64,000 nt of DNA from the NCBI GenBank assembly GCA_005502775.1, contig SCNI01000005.1, forward strand, positions 62,001 through 126,000, read 5' to 3'. Shown here piece after piece: positions 8,980 through 19,923 of the stretch (positions within the stretch are counted from its first letter, which is position 1; each line of letters begins with the position of its first letter). Position numbers and translations under genes: made by a program. This DNA is from Microbacteriaceae bacterium 3FA27C10. Its GTDB lineage: Bacteria > Actinomycetota > Actinomycetes > Actinomycetales > Microbacteriaceae. The notes under the pieces were generated by a model, which was not told the origin of the DNA, did not search any database, and was given only the letters and a program-made list of their open reading frames with translations.

Positions 8980-10418
8980 AGCGTGCCGGCGTGGGCCTCG
9001 AGGAACTGGTAGACCTCGTTCTCGTCGACGCCCGGGAACTTGCCGGAGGGCAGCGGCGACAGGATGTGCGCGTGCAGCTTCGCGCTCGGCCACGCGCTCG
9101 ACGACCACTTCTCGGCGAGCTCCGAGGCCGGGCGGCGGCAGCACGACTCGTCGGGGCAGGTCGACTGCACGCGTCCCTGCGTGTCGCGCCCGCGGAACCA
9201 CTTGGCCTCCGTGAACGGCACCCCGAAGGTGATGGAGAACTCCCCCGCCTCGGTCTTGCCGGTCTGGGTGGCGCACCAGAAGGTGCCCGCCGGGGTGTCG
9301 GTGTACTGGTAGAACTCGGTGGTGCGGTTCGTGCGGCCGAGAGCGCCGCGCGCCGCCCACTTGCGGCACACGAGCTGCCCCTCCACCGCCCCCGTCACGT
9401 CCGAGGGCAGCGGTAGCCCGTCGTTCTCGTAGGCCTTGTAGATGGCGCCGTCCTCCCCCACTCGCAGGAAGTGCACCTCCATGTCGAGGTGCGAGGTGGC
9501 GAGGTTCGTCATGCGCAGCGCGGCGGCTTCGTGCGTGACGCCGAAGGCGTCTCGGAAGTCCTCCACCGAGAGGTCCTTGCGCTGCTTCGCCGCCTGCAGG
9601 AACGCCACCGAAGGGGTCTGCGGCATCAGGCAGGCGGCAGCGAAGTAGTTGATCTCGAGCCGCTGCTGCAGGAACTCGGCGTAGCTCTGCGGCGGCGTGT
9701 GCCCGAGCAGGCGGTGGGCCATCGCCTGCAGCGCCATCGACCGCAGACCGTGCCCGCCCGGGATCGAGGCGGGCGGCAGGTAGATGCGCCCGTTCTCGAG
9801 GTCGGTCACCGAACGCGCAGAGTGCGGCAGGTTGTCGACGTAGATGAGCGTGAACCCGAGGTTCTCCGCCAGGAGTGACACGCTGCGATGGGTGAGAGCT
9901 CCGCCGGTGTGGCCCACGGTCGCGAGCGTCTCCTCGGCCAGCTGCTCGAGCGCCGGCAGGTAGTTGTTCTTCGCGCGCATGCCGAGCCGGTTCTCGGTGT
10001 TGGCGCGCCGGGCCTCCTCCGGGGTCGCGATCGACTGCGTCGCCCGGCGCAGCAGTTCGCGGTGCAGCCCCACGAGCGACTCGAGCGTCTCGAGCGGCAG
10101 GGTGCGGCTGGCAGGCACCACGGGAAGACCCAGGGAGGCGTAGAGCTGGCCCTGCTGCGCCTTCGCGAGCTCGATCTCGAGCGCGGTGCGCGCATCCGGC
10201 GCCTCGTCGCTCAGCAGATCGGAGAGCGGCACTCCCAGCTCGGCGGCGAGCGCCTGCAGCAAGGAGAGCTTCGGCTCGCGCCGCCCGTTCTCGATCAGTG
10301 AGAGCTGGCTGCCGACCACGCCCACCCGGGCGCCGAGCTGGTCGAGCGTGAGTTCGCGCGCGCGCCTGTGGTGCCGGATGCGGCGGCCGAGCGTGATGAG
10401 ATCGCTGCCTTGCGTCAT
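8976..10418 (-). CDS. ramB: RamB-type regulator (XRE HTH plus short-chain acyl regulator domain)
   Basis: 480 residues: an XRE helix-turn-helix (residues ~8-62, [20 protein letters not shown]), a middle IrrE/DUF955-like region where the metallopeptidase motif is degenerate (AMAHRLLGH), and a C-terminal ScfR-type domain with a Cys cluster ([10 protein letters not shown]). This is the architecture of RamB, which controls acetate, glyoxylate and propionate genes in Corynebacterium and Mycobacterium. ATG 10418 fits GGAG five bases upstream better than GTG 10424. It faces pckG across 164 bases, so control of gluconeogenesis is plausible. Orthology is inferred from architecture. Confidence 0.88.
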   Translation of the reverse strand: MTQGSDLITLGRRIRHHRRARELTLDQLGARVGVVGSQLSLIENGRREPKLSLLQALAAELGVPLSDLLSDEAPDARTALEIELAKAQQGQLYASLGLPVVPASRTLPLETLESLVGLHRELLRRATQSIATPEEARRANTENRLGMRAKNNYLPALEQLAEETLATVGHTGGALTHRSVSLLAENLGFTLIYVDNLPHSARSVTDLENGRIYLPPASIPGGHGLRSMALQAMAHRLLGHTPPQSYAEFLQQRLEINYFAAACLMPQTPSVAFLQAAKQRKDLSVEDFRDAFGVTHEAAALRMTNLATSHLDMEVHFLRVGEDGAIYKAYENDGLPLPSDVTGAVEGQLVCRKWAARGALGRTNRTTEFYQYTDTPAGTFWCATQTGKTEAGEFSITFGVPFTEAKWFRGRDTQGRVQSTCPDESCCRRPASELAEKWSSSAWPSAKLHAHILSPLPSGKFPGVDENEVYQFLEAHAGTL

Positions 10419-10521
10419 TTTCACTCCGTGTAAAGAACGTCAAATCTTTCCGTGGGAATTCCAGGAATTTACCTCATCCGCTCGTCAAAGTGGAAGAACA
10501 GAGCACGGATTGCCGAAATCA

Positions 10522-10569
10522 CGATCACTATCGAGATCGATCACCACCGAAACCGATCACCACCGAGAC
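10522..10569 (+). repeat. Three tandem 16-base repeats in the pckG leader
   Basis: Three head-to-tail units: 10522-10537 CGATCACTATCGAGAT, 10538-10553 CGATCACCACCGAAAC, 10554-10569 CGATCACCACCGAGAC. Units two and three differ at one position. The array ends 2 bases before the AAGGA ribosome site of pckG, inside the ramB-pckG divergent region. It could be a repeated protein-binding site or a replication-slippage product. Confidence 0.85.
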
Positions 10570-10582
10570 GAAGGATTCGCCG

Positions 10583-12418
10583 ATGAGCCTCCTCGAAACG
10601 CCCACCATGACCGATGTCGAAGGACCGAGCCGCAACCCGGCCGTCAACGAGTGGGTCGCCGATGTCGCCGCCCTCACGAAGCCCGACCGCATCGTCTGGT
10701 GCGACGGCTCCACCCGGGAGTGGGATGCCCTCACGAAGTCGATGGTGGCGCAGGGCACCCTCATCCGGTTGAACCCCGAGTGGCGGCCCAACAGTTTCCT
10801 CGCCCGCAGCGACCCGGCCGATGTGGCGCGCGTCGAGGACCGCACCTTCATCTGCTCCGAGCGCGAGTCCGACGCGGGCCCCACGAACAACTGGCGAGAC
10901 CCCTTCGTCATGCGCGAAGAGCTCACCGAGCTGTTCGCCGGCAGCATGCGCGGCCGCACGATGTACGTCGTCCCGTTCTCGATGGGGCCTCTCGGCGGCC
11001 CGATCTCGCAGCTCGGCGTGCAGCTCACCGACTCCCCCTACGTGGTCGTGAGCATGCAGCTCATGACGCGCATGGGCGTCGGCGCCCTCGATCTGATCGG
11101 TCCGGAGACGCCCTGGGTGCCCGCGCTCCACTCCGTGGGAGCCCCCCTCGTCGACGACGCCGGCGTGCGACACGCCGACGTGGCCTGGCCGCACAACCCC
11201 ACCAAGTACATCAGCCACTTCCCGGAGACCCGCGAGATCTGGTCGTTCGGCTCCGGCTACGGCGGCAACGCGCTGCTCGGCAAGAAGTGCTTCGCCCTGC
11301 GGATCGCGAGCGTGATGGCGCGTGACGAGGGCTGGCTCGCCGAGCACATGCTCATCATCAAGGTCACCTCGCCGGCCGGAACCGTACGGCACATCGCCGC
11401 GGCGTTCCCCTCCGCCTGCGGCAAGACGAACCTCGCGATGCTGAACCCCTCGATCCCGGGCTGGAAGGTCGAGACCATCGGCGACGACATCGCCTGGATG
11501 CGCCCCGGTCCCGACGGCAAGCTGCGCGCCATCAACCCCGAGCGCGGCTTCTTCGGAGTGGCTCCGGGCACGGGCGTCACCACCAACCCCACCGCGGTCG
11601 ACACCGTGTGGGGCAACACCATCTTCACGAACGTGGCCCTGCGCGACGACGGTGACGTGTGGTGGGAGGGCCTCACCCCCCAGGCGCCCGCTCACCTCCT
11701 CGACTGGCAGGGCAACGACTGGACACCGGATGCCGCGACCCCGGCCGCGCATCCGAACTCCCGATTCACGGTGACGGCCGACCAGTGCCCCTCGATCGCC
11801 TCCGACTGGGACTCGCCCGAGGGCGTGGTGATCGACGCCATCGTGTTCGGCGGCCGCCGCCCGAGCACCGTGCCGCTCGTCTCCCAGGCGCGGGACTGGA
11901 CGCACGGCGTGTTCATGGGCGCCACCATGGCCTCGGAGACCACCGCCGCCGCCGAGGGTGCGGTGGGCCGCCTGCGCCACGACCCCTTCGCCATGCTCCC
12001 GTTCTGCGGCTACGACATGGCCGACTACTTCGCTCACTGGCTCGAGATCGGCGAGACCCTGGGGGCGGATGCGCCTCCCGTGTTCCAGGTGAACTGGTTC
12101 CGCAAAGACGAGAACGGCCGTTTCCTCTGGCCCGGCTTCTCCGAGAACGCGCGCGTGATCGAGTGGATCGTCGGCCGGCTCGACGGGTCGCTCGACGCGA
12201 TCTCGACGCCGATCGGCAAGCTCCCGCTCGTGCGCGACATCGATGTGGCCGGCCTCGACCTCGGCTACGAGCAGCTCCAGGCGCTGCTCGCCGTCGACCG
12301 TTCGGCGTGGCTCGTGGAGGCCGAGGAGATCGCGTCGTACTTCGACGAGCTCGGCGGGCAGCGCATCCCGGCCCCGCTTCGGCACGAACTCGCCTCGCTG
12401 CGCGCGCACCTGCGCTGA
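10583..12418 (+). CDS. pckG: Phosphoenolpyruvate carboxykinase (GTP)
   Basis: 611 residues. It converts oxaloacetate and GTP to phosphoenolpyruvate, the entry step of gluconeogenesis. The GTP-dependent family is shown by the P-loop [12 protein letters not shown] near residue 275, [10 protein letters not shown] with the active-site cysteine, and the substrate loop [19 protein letters not shown]. Length matches the family. ATG 10583 has AAGGA seven bases upstream. Longer in-frame reading would translate the 16-base repeats and is not supported. It is monocistronic, divergent from ramB and followed by a strong hairpin. Confidence 0.98.
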   Translation: MSLLETPTMTDVEGPSRNPAVNEWVADVAALTKPDRIVWCDGSTREWDALTKSMVAQGTLIRLNPEWRPNSFLARSDPADVARVEDRTFICSERESDAGPTNNWRDPFVMREELTELFAGSMRGRTMYVVPFSMGPLGGPISQLGVQLTDSPYVVVSMQLMTRMGVGALDLIGPETPWVPALHSVGAPLVDDAGVRHADVAWPHNPTKYISHFPETREIWSFGSGYGGNALLGKKCFALRIASVMARDEGWLAEHMLIIKVTSPAGTVRHIAAAFPSACGKTNLAMLNPSIPGWKVETIGDDIAWMRPGPDGKLRAINPERGFFGVAPGTGVTTNPTAVDTVWGNTIFTNVALRDDGDVWWEGLTPQAPAHLLDWQGNDWTPDAATPAAHPNSRFTVTADQCPSIASDWDSPEGVVIDAIVFGGRRPSTVPLVSQARDWTHGVFMGATMASETTAAAEGAVGRLRHDPFAMLPFCGYDMADYFAHWLEIGETLGADAPPVFQVNWFRKDENGRFLWPGFSENARVIEWIVGRLDGSLDAISTPIGKLPLVRDIDVAGLDLGYEQLQALLAVDRSAWLVEAEEIASYFDELGGQRIPAPLRHELASLRAHLR

Positions 12419-12433
12419 GCGGGAGCCACAGAC

Positions 12434-12478
12434 CGCCGTTCCGGGGCTCCGGACACCCCTGGGCGCCCCGGAACGGCG
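12434..12478 (+). terminator. Hairpin after pckG
   Basis: A perfect 14-base inverted repeat (12434-12447 and 12465-12478) with a 17-base loop, 15 bases after the pckG stop and before the valS promoter region. No T-run follows, as is common for high-GC terminators. Confidence 0.65.
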
Positions 12479-12560
12479 AAATCCCCCGTAAACTGGCCTG
12501 ACTTACAGTGAGGCACCTCTTCACCTGACACGGTGCCGCCTATATCGCCAGGAGGCCAGT

Positions 12561-15188
12561 GTGTCCACCAACGTGCCCAACAGCATGCCCGAGAAGCCCG
12601 CTCTCGAAGGCCTCGAGGCGAAATGGGATTCGCGCTGGAAGGAGCAGGGCACCTACCTGTTCCCCCGCGAGGGCGCCTCCCGCGATTCGGTCTACTCCAT
12701 CGACACCCCGCCGCCGACCGCCTCCGGTTCGCTGCACATCGGGCACGTCTTCTCCTACACGCACACCGACGTCATCGCGCGGTTCCAGCGGATGCTCGGC
12801 AAGCACGTGTTCTACCCCATCGGCTGGGACGACAACGGCCTGCCCACCGAACGCCGGGTGCAGAACTACTACGGCGTGCGCTGCGACCCCACGCTCCCCT
12901 ACGACCCCGACTTCACGCCTCCCTTCGAGGGCGGCGACAACAAGTCGTCGAAGGCGGCCGACCAGATCCCCATCTCGCGCCGCAACTTCATCGAGCTGTG
13001 CGAGATCCTCACCGTCGAAGACGAGAAGCAGTTCGAGTCGCTCTGGCGCGACCTCGGCCTCTCGGTCGACTGGACCCAGACCTACCGAACCATCTCGCGC
13101 GAGTCGCAGGCGGCATCCCAGCTGGCGTTCCTGCGCAACGTCGAGCGCGGCGAGGCCTACCAGGCCATGGCGCCGACGCTGTGGGACGTGACGTTCCGCA
13201 CCGCGGTGGCCCAGGCCGAGCTCGAGGACAAGGAGCAGCCCGGCGCCTATCACCGCCTCGCCTTCCACAAGCCCGACGGGTCGGAGGTCTTCATCGAGAC
13301 CACCCGCCCGGAGCTGCTGCCGGCCTGCGTGGCTCTCGTCGCGCATCCGGATGACGAGCGCTACCAGGCGCTGTTCGGCACGACGGTCACCACCCCCGTG
13401 TTCGGCGTGGAGGTGCCCGTGCTGGCCCACCACCTCGCCCAGGCCGACAAGGGCTCGGGCATCGCCATGATCTGCACCTTCGGCGACCTGACCGACGTGA
13501 TCTGGTGGCGCGACCTCGACCTGCCCAACCGCGCGATCATCGGCTTCGACGGGCGCATCGTGAGCGAGGCGCCCCTGGCCATCGGGTCCGAGGCCGGCCG
13601 CGAGGCCTATGCGCAGCTCGCCGGCAAGACCGTGTTCTCGGCCAAGCAGGCCGTGGTGGAGCTCCTCCGCGAATCGGGCGAGTTGATCGGCGAGCCCAAG
13701 CCCATCACGCACCCCGTGAAGTTCTTCGAGAAGGGCGACCGGCCGCTGGAGATCGTGTCGACCCGTCAGTGGTACGTCAAGAACGGTGCGCGCGACGAGA
13801 CGCTCCGCGCGCGCCTGATCGAGCTCGGCAACGAGCTCCACTGGCACCCCGAGTTCATGAAGGTGCGTTACGAGAACTGGGTGGGCGGTCTCACCGGCGA
13901 CTGGCTCATCTCGCGCCAGCGCTTCTTCGGGGTGCCGCTCCCGGTGTGGTACCCGCTCGACGGCGACGGCAACCCCGTGTTCGACGAGCCGATCGTGGCC
14001 ACGGCAGACATCCTGCCGGTCGACCCCTCCTCGGAGGCGGCCCCCGGTTACTCGGAAGAGCAGCGTGGCGTTCCCGGCGGCTTCCAGGGCGAGGTCGACG
14101 TGATGGACACCTGGGCGACCTCCTCGCTCACCCCGCAGCTGGCCGGCGGCTGGATGCGCGACGAGGAGCTCTACGGGATGGTGTTCCCCTTCGACCTGCG
14201 GCCGCAGGGGCAGGACATCATCCGCACGTGGCTCTTCTCCACCATGCTCCGCTCGACGCTCGAGACGAACGAGAAGCCGTGGAAGCACGCCGCTCTCTCG
14301 GGCTTCATCGTCGATCCCGACCGAAAGAAGATGTCGAAGTCCAAGGGCAATGTGGTGACGCCCGCCGACATCCTCGCGGCCCACGGCTCCGACGCCGTGC
14401 GCTACTGGGCGGCCTCCTCGCGCCTCGGCACCGACGCGGCGTTCGATGAGAAGAACCCCACCCAGATCAAGATCGGGCGGCGCCTCGCCATCAAGATCCT
14501 GAACGCGGCGAAGTTCGTCTACGGCTTCGAGCTGCCGGAGGGCTCGGCGGCCGCCGGAATCATCAACCCGCTCGACGCGAGCATGCTCGCGGAGCTGGAT
14601 GCGGTGGTCGCCGCGGCCGGAGCCGACCTGGCCAACTACGACCACGCCCGGGCCCTCGAGACCATCGAGCGCTTCTTCTGGACCTTCTGCGACGACTACC
14701 TCGAACTCGTGAAGGAGCGGGCCTACCGCGACGAGGCCGAGCCCGCGGAGAAGGCCTCCGCCGTGCTCGCCCTCCGCTCGGCGATCGACGTGATGCTGCG
14801 CCTGCTCGCCCCCTATCTGCCCTTCGCCACCGAAGAGGTGTGGTCGTGGACGCACGACGACTCGGTGCATCGCGCAGCCTGGCCCACCAGCGCGTGGCCC
14901 GCCGGAGTCGCGGTCGACGGCACCCCCGAGCCGCGCATCCTGAGCCTCGCCGGCCAGGCCCTGGTGGGCATCCGCCGCGCGAAGACCGACGCGAAGGCCT
15001 CGCAGAAGACCCCGGTGGCCTCGGCCGTCATCGCCGGGCCCGCCGAGGAGATCGCGCTGCTCCGGCTCGCGGCCGCCGACCTCCAGGCGGTGGGCCGCAT
15101 CGCCCAGCTGCGGTTCGCCGACGCGGCCGAGCTCGCGGTGAGCGATATAGTTCTAGCGCCCGAAGAGAAGCCGGAGGGTGCACTGTGA
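12561..15188 (+). CDS. valS: Valyl-tRNA synthetase
   Basis: 875 residues; charges tRNA-Val. Class I motifs are HIGH (59-62) and KMSKS (590-594), with a large editing domain between them (IETTRPELLPACVALVAHPD). The segment GWDDNGLPTERRVQNYYGV resembles the archaeal/rickettsial-type ValRS more than the E. coli type. The end (LAPEEKPEGAL) lacks the C-terminal coiled-coil tRNA arm of typical ~950-residue bacterial ValRS. The GTG start has AGGAGG six bases upstream. A GNAT gene follows 23 bases after its stop. Confidence 0.97.
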   Translation: MSTNVPNSMPEKPALEGLEAKWDSRWKEQGTYLFPREGASRDSVYSIDTPPPTASGSLHIGHVFSYTHTDVIARFQRMLGKHVFYPIGWDDNGLPTERRVQNYYGVRCDPTLPYDPDFTPPFEGGDNKSSKAADQIPISRRNFIELCEILTVEDEKQFESLWRDLGLSVDWTQTYRTISRESQAASQLAFLRNVERGEAYQAMAPTLWDVTFRTAVAQAELEDKEQPGAYHRLAFHKPDGSEVFIETTRPELLPACVALVAHPDDERYQALFGTTVTTPVFGVEVPVLAHHLAQADKGSGIAMICTFGDLTDVIWWRDLDLPNRAIIGFDGRIVSEAPLAIGSEAGREAYAQLAGKTVFSAKQAVVELLRESGELIGEPKPITHPVKFFEKGDRPLEIVSTRQWYVKNGARDETLRARLIELGNELHWHPEFMKVRYENWVGGLTGDWLISRQRFFGVPLPVWYPLDGDGNPVFDEPIVATADILPVDPSSEAAPGYSEEQRGVPGGFQGEVDVMDTWATSSLTPQLAGGWMRDEELYGMVFPFDLRPQGQDIIRTWLFSTMLRSTLETNEKPWKHAALSGFIVDPDRKKMSKSKGNVVTPADILAAHGSDAVRYWAASSRLGTDAAFDEKNPTQIKIGRRLAIKILNAAKFVYGFELPEGSAAAGIINPLDASMLAELDAVVAAAGADLANYDHARALETIERFFWTFCDDYLELVKERAYRDEAEPAEKASAVLALRSAIDVMLRLLAPYLPFATEEVWSWTHDDSVHRAAWPTSAWPAGVAVDGTPEPRILSLAGQALVGIRRAKTDAKASQKTPVASAVIAGPAEEIALLRLAAADLQAVGRIAQLRFADAAELAVSDIVLAPEEKPEGAL

Positions 15189-15211
15189 GTACTGCGAACC
15201 AGGAGGCGACG

Positions 15212-15658
15212 ATGCCTGTTCAGATCCGCCCCGTCGAGCCGAATGAGTTCTTCCCCTGGCACGCGGTGTACTCCGGCTACGGCGAGTTCTACGAAACCCC
15301 GCTGCACGACGAGAAGGCCGTGCTGGTGTGGAGCTGGATCACCGACGAGGCCAACGAGCTCGAATGCCTCGTGGCGGTCGACGAGTCCGGCGAGGTCGTG
15401 GGCCTCGCCCACTTCCGCGAGTTCGCCCGGCCCCTCGCCGGCAGCCGCGGCATCTACCTCGACGACCTTTTCGTTCTGCCCGACCGCCGCAAGCAGGGCA
15501 TCGCGAGCGCGCTGATCGAGGGCGTGGCGGAGGTCGGCCGATCGCGCGGCGCGAGCATCGTGCGCTGGATCACGGCCAAGGACAACGAGACCGCTCGCTC
15601 GCTCTACAAGACCGTGGCCGAGAAGACCCAGTGGGTCACCTACGACAAGGTGCTGTGA
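15212..15658 (+). CDS. GNAT-family N-acetyltransferase
   Basis: A 148-residue acetyl-CoA-dependent acyltransferase. The family fold shows in GLAHFREFARP (beta strand), YLDDLFVLPDRRKQGIASAL (acetyl-CoA pyrophosphate-binding loop, RKQGIA) and WITAKDNETARSLYKTVAEK near the end. ATG 15212 is preferred because AGGAGG lies five bases before it; GTG 15185 is a weaker alternative. Its stop overlaps the start of the next small gene (ATGA-type). The substrate is unknown; amines, polyamines and protein N-termini are all possible for this superfamily. Confidence 0.88.
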   Translation: MPVQIRPVEPNEFFPWHAVYSGYGEFYETPLHDEKAVLVWSWITDEANELECLVAVDESGEVVGLAHFREFARPLAGSRGIYLDDLFVLPDRRKQGIASALIEGVAEVGRSRGASIVRWITAKDNETARSLYKTVAEKTQWVTYDKVL

Positions 15659-15900
15659 TGATGATTCAGCTCGGAACCCGCTGGCTCGTCGGCGACGAAC
15701 CGCCGTCGCGACTCCCTCAGGCCGTGATCGACGCCATCTTCGAGGTGGAGGGCGACCTGGCCGAAGCCGGGGTCGCCGCATCCGACTGGAGCTGGACCCT
15801 CACCTGGCTCGAGGGCAAGCCCGTGGTGGAACTCGACGACGAGACCGTCATCGAGTACGACGCCGACGACGACACCGCGGTGGTCACGCCCGGTTCTTAG
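15658..15900 (+). CDS. Small acidic hypothetical protein
   Basis: 80 residues, start overlapping the GNAT stop by one base. Composition is strongly acidic toward the C-terminus ([18 protein letters not shown]), with a tryptophan-containing middle (ASDWSWTLTWLEG). No catalytic motif or membrane segment is visible. Coupling to the acetyltransferase suggests a shared transcript. The last 17 bases overlap the convergent BenE gene, so the exact end matters. I do not recognise a family. Confidence 0.7.
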   Translation: MMIQLGTRWLVGDEPPSRLPQAVIDAIFEVEGDLAEAGVAASDWSWTLTWLEGKPVVELDDETVIEYDADDDTAVVTPGS

Positions 15901-17091
15901 GCCTCCGGCGCCAGGGGAAGGCGCTCCAGAGCATGACGACGCCGCCCACCAGCAAGCCCCAGAACGCCGAGCCGATGCTCACGATCGTCACCCCGGATGC
16001 GGTCACCAAGAAGGTGGCCGCGGCCGGGATGCGGTGCGCCGGGTTCTCGATGGCGGTCGCGATCGCCGCCACCAGGGCTCCGAGCAGCGCGAGGCCGGCG
16101 ACCGCGGTGATGAGTATCGGCGGCGCGGCCGAGATGAGCGCGGTGGCGACTCCGGCGGCGAGCCCGAAGACGATGAAACCGATGCCGCTCGTGACCGTGG
16201 CGACCCAGCGCTTCGAGCGGTCGGGATGCGAGTCGGGGCCGGCCATGAGGGCGGCGGTGATCGCCGCGAGGTTGACGGCGTGCCCGCCGAAGAACGAGCC
16301 GACGATCGTGCCGAGCCCGGAGGCGAGAAGCGGTGGCCGGGGCGGCACCGCGTAGCCGAAGGTCGACATCACGGCGAAACCGGGCACGTTCTGGCCGGCC
16401 ATCGTCACGATGAACAGCGGCAGCCCGAGGCTCACGATCACGAGCGGGTCGAAGTGCGGCAGCACGAAGGTGACCTCCGGCAGCACGCCGGCGTTGCCGA
16501 GCCAGCCGGTGCCGGCCGTGATGCCGATGCCGATCGCCGCCACCAGCATCGCCGCCGGCACCGCCCAGCGCGGGGCGAAGCGGAAGCAGATCAGCCAGGT
16601 CACGATCACGGGGAGGGCGAGCCAGGGGATCTGCACGGCCGCCGTGATGGGCGCCAGGCAGATCGGGAACAGGATGCCCGCGAGCATGGCGCTCGCGAGC
16701 GGCCGCGGGATGCTCGTGATCGCCCGCCCGAGCAGCGGCCACAAGCCGCAGAGCAGGATGAGCACGCCGCAGACGAGGAAGGCGCCGGTGGCCGCCGAGA
16801 AGTCGTCGGTGGTGGCGCCGGCCGCCACCAGCAGGGCCGCCCCGGGGGTGGACCAGGCGAAGGAGATGGGCATGCGGAACGTGCTGGCGAGCACGATGCA
16901 GCAGATGCCGCTGAGCACGCAGACGGCCAGCAGCCCGCTCGCGGCCTGAGCATCCGATGCCCCGACCGCTCGGAGGCCGGCGATGACGAGAACGAAGGAA
17001 CTCGCGAAACCGGTGATCGCCGAGACGATCCCCGCCGAGATGGGCTGCGCGATCGAGGCGCCCGGCGCGACGGCGCCGGGTGAACCCTCGC

Positions 17092-17095
<4 letters not shown>
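15884..17095 (-). CDS. BenE-family benzoate/H+ symporter-like permease
   Basis: About 403 residues and roughly twelve hydrophobic segments. The N-terminal helix pair ([20 protein letters not shown]) and [16 protein letters not shown] are characteristic of BenE permeases; the natural substrate is often not benzoate. No ATG, GTG or TTG exists in frame before the first helix. The best candidate is CTG 17095, which overlaps the clpX stop (CTGA) in the usual coupling geometry. The next canonical start (a GTG in LLAVCVLSG) would delete the first helix. The start is therefore uncertain. Downstream of clpX in the same orientation. Confidence 0.82.
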
Positions 17096-18369
<1,274 letters not shown>

Positions 18370-18459
18370 CCCCAGCCTCCTAATCGCTGTGTTCTCACGA
18401 GCCTAACCCGAACCCCCGACACACCACGACAACCACGCCACTTTCGGTGCGGCCGGTCG

Positions 18460-19194
18460 TCACTCGAGAAGATGCCGCAGGTAGCGGGGCGGCGAATCGA
18501 GGAAGCTGCGCCAGTGCTGCACCACCTCGAGCTCCTCCCAATCGGCCCGCCGGATGCCCCACTCGCCGAACTCGAGAATGGTCGCGCCCGGCAGAGAGGC
18601 CAGCACCGGTGAGTGCGTCGCACACACGATCTGCGCGCCCGCCTTGGCGAGCGCATCCAGGTCGGCGAGGAAACGCAGCGTCGAGCCGAACGAGAGCGCC
18701 GCCTCGGGCTCGTCGAGGCAGAAGAAGCCCGGCGAGTCGATCTTGCGGTCGAGCAGCGCGAGGAACGACTCGCCGTGGCTCATCTCGTGCAGGTCGCCGT
18801 CCGGGGATCCCGGCAGCGATTCGAGGTAGCTGTAGTAGCCGTGCATCGTCTCGGCCCGCAGGAAGAATCCCCACCGCGGCGCGACGAGCCCGCGTTCGAG
18901 CTTCAGCCACTCTCCGAGCGGCGACTCGCTCGAACGGGTGGCGGCTCCGCCGTTGCGGCTCCCGCCCTCGGCGGGAAAGCCGAAGGCCATCGCGATGCCC
19001 TCGAGCACCGTCGATTTGCCGCTTCCGTTCTCGCCCACCAGGAACGTGACGCCCGGATCCAGCTCCAGGCCATCCTTCAGCTGGGCCACCGCGGGAACCG
19101 TCATGGGCCACGAACCGGCGACAGCCGGGACATCCGCGAAGAAGGAGATCGTGCGGATGGCCCGGCTGTCGGTCAACCAGTCCTGATCGGGCAT
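18460..19194 (-). CDS. AAA/SMC-like ATPase inside the clp operon
   Basis: A 244-residue P-loop protein: Walker A VGENGSGKST (~53-62), signature-like EMSHGESFLALL (~138-149), Walker B PGFFCLDEPEAALS (~156-169) and switch His in IVCATHSPVLASLPGA. This order is of the RecF/SMC-like ABC ATPases such as AAA_15/AAA_21 and YbgA-like proteins, and no Toprim, nuclease or membrane domain is attached. Located between clpP2 (30 bases) and clpX (90 bases), same strand. Function is unknown; possible roles in proteolysis or genome maintenance are inference from context. Confidence 0.8.
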   Translation of the reverse strand: MPDQDWLTDSRAIRTISFFADVPAVAGSWPMTVPAVAQLKDGLELDPGVTFLVGENGSGKSTVLEGIAMAFGFPAEGGSRNGGAATRSSESPLGEWLKLERGLVAPRWGFFLRAETMHGYYSYLESLPGSPDGDLHEMSHGESFLALLDRKIDSPGFFCLDEPEAALSFGSTLRFLADLDALAKAGAQIVCATHSPVLASLPGATILEFGEWGIRRADWEELEVVQHWRSFLDSPPRYLRHLLE

Positions 19195-19224
19195 GGTCGG
19201 AGCGCGTCGGATGCGGGAGCGGAA

Positions 19225-19890
19225 CTAGCCGACGAGCGCCGGCACGTTCTTGCGCGAGGAGAGCACCTGGTCGATGAGGCCGTACTCCAGCGCCTCCTCG
19301 GCCGAGAGGATCTTGTCGCGGTCGATGTCCTTGTTCACCTGCTCGAGCGTGCGGTTCGAGTGGTGCGACAGGGTCGACTCGAGCCACTCGCGCATGCGCA
19401 GGATCTCGCGGGCCTGGATCTCGATGTCGGAGGCCTGGCCGCCACCCGAGCCGGTGGCCGGCTGGTGGATCAGGATGCGCGCGTTCGGCAGCGCGAGGCG
19501 CTTGCCCGGCGTGCCGGCCGCGAGCAGCACGGCCGCGGCGGAGGCAGCCTGGCCGAGGCAGACGGTCTGGATCTGCGGGCGCACGTACTGCATCGTGTCG
19601 TAGATGGCCGTCATCGCGGTGAACGAACCACCGGGCGAGTTGATGTACATCTCGATGTCGCGATCCGGGTCCTGGGACTCGAGAACGAGCAGCTGGGCCA
19701 TCACGTCGTCGGCCGAGGCGTCGTCGATCTGCACGCCGAGGAAGATGATGCGGTCTTCGAAGAGCTTCGCGTAAGGATCCTGGCGCTTGAAGCCGTAGGC
19801 CGTGCGCTCCTCGAAGCTGGGGAGGATGTAGCGGTCGCTCGGCGCCGTGCCGTTGCGGTAGGCGCTCGCACCGAAAGTGGGCGTTTCCAT
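19225..19890 (-). CDS. clpP2: ATP-dependent Clp protease proteolytic subunit ClpP2
   Basis: 221-residue serine protease subunit. The catalytic triad is Ser117 (GQAASAAAV), His142 (ILIHQP) and Asp192 (IDRDKIL). The N-terminal extension before the ClpP fold (residues 1-35) matches the propeptide-bearing ClpP2 of actinobacteria, which forms a mixed tetradecamer with ClpP1. It follows clpP1 by 33 bases and precedes the AAA ATPase, same strand. In relatives clpP1P2 is essential and ClgR-regulated. Confidence 0.97.
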   Translation of the reverse strand: METPTFGASAYRNGTAPSDRYILPSFEERTAYGFKRQDPYAKLFEDRIIFLGVQIDDASADDVMAQLLVLESQDPDRDIEMYINSPGGSFTAMTAIYDTMQYVRPQIQTVCLGQAASAAAVLLAAGTPGKRLALPNARILIHQPATGSGGGQASDIEIQAREILRMREWLESTLSHHSNRTLEQVNKDIDRDKILSAEEALEYGLIDQVLSSRKNVPALVG

Positions 19891-19923
19891 GAGTGTGTTT
19901 ACCTGTTCTCTCGAGATCCGCTG

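Noticed and set aside
12480-12560. T-box or other riboswitch upstream of valS
   Set aside because: No specifier loop, no TGGNACC-type antiterminator sequence and no terminator-antiterminator pair in the 80-base leader.
18460-19194. Anti-phage defence ATPase (OLD/Gabija-like)
   Set aside because: Protein is only 244 residues, has no Toprim or nuclease domain, and no partner gene; neighbours are housekeeping protease genes.
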